From positions 62,001 through 126,000 of the forward strand of contig NZ_JALJCJ010000004.1 in the NCBI RefSeq assembly GCF_022899935.1: DNA of 64,000 nucleotides, in the 5' to 3' direction. The notes beneath the pieces are model-generated. The model had not been told where the DNA came from, did not search any database, and saw only the letters and a list, made by a program, of their open reading frames with translations. The DNA is from Shinella curvata (GTDB taxonomy: Bacteria > Pseudomonadota > Alphaproteobacteria > Rhizobiales > Rhizobiaceae). Below are positions 62,548-64,000 of the stretch, piece by piece; the stretch's first letter is position 1; every line of letters begins with the position of its first letter. Position numbers and translations under genes: made by a program.

Positions 62548-63555
62548 TTAGAGCAGTCCGGCAGCCGTCATCAGTTCGACGACCGTCTTGCTGTCGAGCG
62601 TGGAGGCTTCGACCTTCGGAGCGCCCAGATCCTTGAGCGGAACGAGCTTTGGGTTGGCATCGCCGGCGATCGCGTATTCGAACGAGGTGCCGTCACGCAG
62701 GATCGCCTGGCCGGCCTTTCCGGTGATCCACTTCAGGAAGGTTTGCGCCTCCTTCTGATGCGTGCTGGTCTTCAGGATACCGGCGCCGGAAATGCTGACG
62801 AAGGCGCCAGGATCCTGGTGCTTGAAATAGTGCAGCGCGACGTTCCCGCTGTTTTCACCGGTCTTCGCCTGATCGCCGAACCAGTAGTAGTGATAGATTA
62901 GCGCGCCCTCGATCTCGCCGGCATTGACCGCCTTCATGGCAATGCTGTTGCCCTTGTAAGGCGTCGCGTTCTCCTTCATCGCCGTCAGCCATGCCGTCGT
63001 CGCCTCCTTGCCCTTGAGCTGGAGCAGCGCGCCGACGATCGCCTGGAAATCGGCGCCGTTGGGCGACGCGCCCCAGCGGCCCTTCCAGGCGGGTTCGGCA
63101 AGATCGAGCATCGACTTCGGCAAGGCGTCCTCGGTGAGCCTGGTCTTGTCATAGGCAAAGACCGTCGAGCGCGCGGCGATGCCCGTCCACATGCCATCGG
63201 CTGGGCGATAGTCTGCCGGCACCTGATCGAGCGTTTCCTTGTCGACGGGCGCAAAGCGCCCGGCCGCATCGAGCAGCGCCATGGCCGGCGAATTCTCCGT
63301 CAGGAAGACATCGGCCGGCGTCAGATCACCCTCCTGCAGGATGAGGTTGGCGAACTCCATGTCGCTGCCCTTGCGGACCACGACATTGATGCGGGTCTCC
63401 TTGGTGAACGCCTCGATCCACGCCTTGCCGAGCCCCTCGTGCTGGGCGTTGTAGATGACAAGCTCGCCCGCGTCCTGCGCTCTGGCGCCGGATGCCAGCG
63501 ACGCCAAAGCGGCAAGCGACACGGCTGCGAATGTCAATCGGATCGACGGGATCAT
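62548..63555 (-). CDS. Iron(III) ABC transporter substrate-binding protein (FbpA/AfuA type)
   Basis: This periplasmic binding protein of 335 residues belongs to the ferric-binding protein group. The signal peptide is MIPSIRLTFAAVSLAALASLASGARA. Mature features are 'GELVIYNAQHEGLGKAWIEAFTKETRINVVVRKGSDMEFANLILQEGDLTPADVFLTENSPAMALLDAAGRF' and the region with the paired tyrosines 'ALIYHYYWFGDQ', which in family members coordinate Fe3+. AAAAGGAGA precedes the ATG. It is divergent from a permease gene of the same type. Confidence 0.9.
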   Translation of the reverse strand: MIPSIRLTFAAVSLAALASLASGARAQDAGELVIYNAQHEGLGKAWIEAFTKETRINVVVRKGSDMEFANLILQEGDLTPADVFLTENSPAMALLDAAGRFAPVDKETLDQVPADYRPADGMWTGIAARSTVFAYDKTRLTEDALPKSMLDLAEPAWKGRWGASPNGADFQAIVGALLQLKGKEATTAWLTAMKENATPYKGNSIAMKAVNAGEIEGALIYHYYWFGDQAKTGENSGNVALHYFKHQDPGAFVSISGAGILKTSTHQKEAQTFLKWITGKAGQAILRDGTSFEYAIAGDANPKLVPLKDLGAPKVEASTLDSKTVVELMTAAGLL

Positions 63556-63759
63556 GTGTTCTCCTTTTGAATCGAAAGGCCATCCACAAAACTGGGCAGG
63601 CGAACTCTACTTATAGCGCGGCCACATCCGGCGCCAGTGTCACCACGCCGCAGGCAGGCTGCCCGATTGCGGAAACCATTGCCTTTTACTCAGGAAATCC
63701 TTAGGGCAGAAACGGGCCGCCTGTTCATCGCGAAACGCGCGCCCTGTCGTTTTCATGGC

Positions 63760-64000
63760 ATGAAGGCATGGGCCTTGTTGCAGGATAGTACAGCAGAAAC
63801 CTACGACCGGCCCTGGCCGGTGCGCCAGCGAATGCGCACGTCCTTGCCGCATCTGCCGGTCATCGTGCTCGCTGCGCTCGTCGCACTGTTCAGCCTGGTG
63901 CCGCTCGGCTTCATAGCCTGGGTCACCTTCGATGTCGGCTGGGAGACGGTGAAGACGCTCGTGCTGCGCCCGCGCGTCGGCGAACTTCTCCTCAGCACGC
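63760..64000 (+). CDS. Iron(III) ABC transporter permease (FbpB type), N-terminal part
   Basis: The frame from 63760 is open to the end of the window and reads 'MKAWALLQDSTAETYDRPWPVRQRMRTSLPHLPVIVLAALVALFSLVPLGFIAWVTFDVGWETV...'. This is the typical first transmembrane helix and loop of FbpB/ThiP-like permeases. An in-frame ATG at 63832 is an alternative start with a shorter N terminus. It diverges from the iron-binding protein gene, and the transporter's ATPase presumably lies beyond the window. The gene is cut by the window edge. Confidence 0.8.
   Translation, partial: MKAWALLQDSTAETYDRPWPVRQRMRTSLPHLPVIVLAALVALFSLVPLGFIAWVTFDVGWETVKTLVLRPRVGELLLST

Overview
The window looks like a piece of an alphaproteobacterial genome, most likely order Rhizobiales (Rhizobium/Ensifer/Shinella/Agrobacterium-like). 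The basis is high GC, rhizobial-type small proteins, very dense ABC-transporter content, DUF899 with its small membrane partner, and a cobalamin-riboswitch-controlled class Ib ribonucleotide reductase. No replication, rRNA or ribosomal-protein genes are present, so an accessory replicon or a catabolic island is plausible but not shown.

Layout. 1-15.1 kb (+ strand): a dipeptide/opine-type ABC transporter (solute-binding protein, two permeases, two ATPases) translationally coupled to an amidase. Then come an SDR dehydrogenase, a fused CoA-transferase, an FrdA-like flavoprotein, an AraD1-type FAH-fold enzyme, alpha-ketoglutaric semialdehyde dehydrogenase, an MFS anion symporter and a MaoC hydratase. 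This reads as uptake and oxidation of an amide-containing or carboxylated compound, with one branch ending at 2-oxoglutarate. 15.2-20.9 kb: a complete IS3-family element with a broken orfA, a truncated and frameshifted IS407-like remnant, a tRNA-like fragment, a few isolated genes (hypothetical protein, PPP-type phosphatase, NrtR-like regulator) and a decayed ORF. 20.9-27.2 kb (- strand): a branched-chain-amino-acid-type ABC operon with two tandem paralogous binding proteins. 27.6-28.8 kb: a frameshifted dihydrofolate-reductase-fold gene and a small rhizobial protein. 29.1-33.4 kb (- strand): promoter, cobalamin riboswitch, nrdHIEF. 33.8-39.8 kb: cupin plus atypical amidase, DUF899 pair, GabD-type dehydrogenase. 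39.9-48.6 kb: a sugar/polyol ABC operon with two ATPases, a 62-residue membrane protein and a fused dihydroxyacetone-type kinase, divergent from a LacI regulator with two palindromic operators. 48.7-54.4 kb (+): a seven-gene operon (polar-amino-acid-type ABC transporter, HutC-type GntR regulator, BtpA/SgcQ, AllA-like, PfkB) that looks like an uncharacterised catabolic pathway. 54.4-61.7 kb (-): an organosulfur-like cluster (flavoprotein, sulfurtransferase-like protein, SsuBCA, homocysteine S-methyltransferase, polar-amino-acid permease and binding protein). 61.7-64 kb: an ArsR/monooxygenase divergent pair and the start of an iron(III) ABC locus.

The most noteworthy signals are four: (1) an imperfect palindrome ATTCTAT-N7-ATAGAAT upstream of four minus-strand units, three of them in the organosulfur cluster; (2) the 48.7-54.4 kb operon, with a perfect operator beside its promoter; (3) the cobalamin riboswitch in front of nrdHIEF; (4) a series of single-base frame breaks in short homopolymers, restricted to dispensable genes between 15 and 28 kb. 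All calls come from reading the sequence only; no database search was run.
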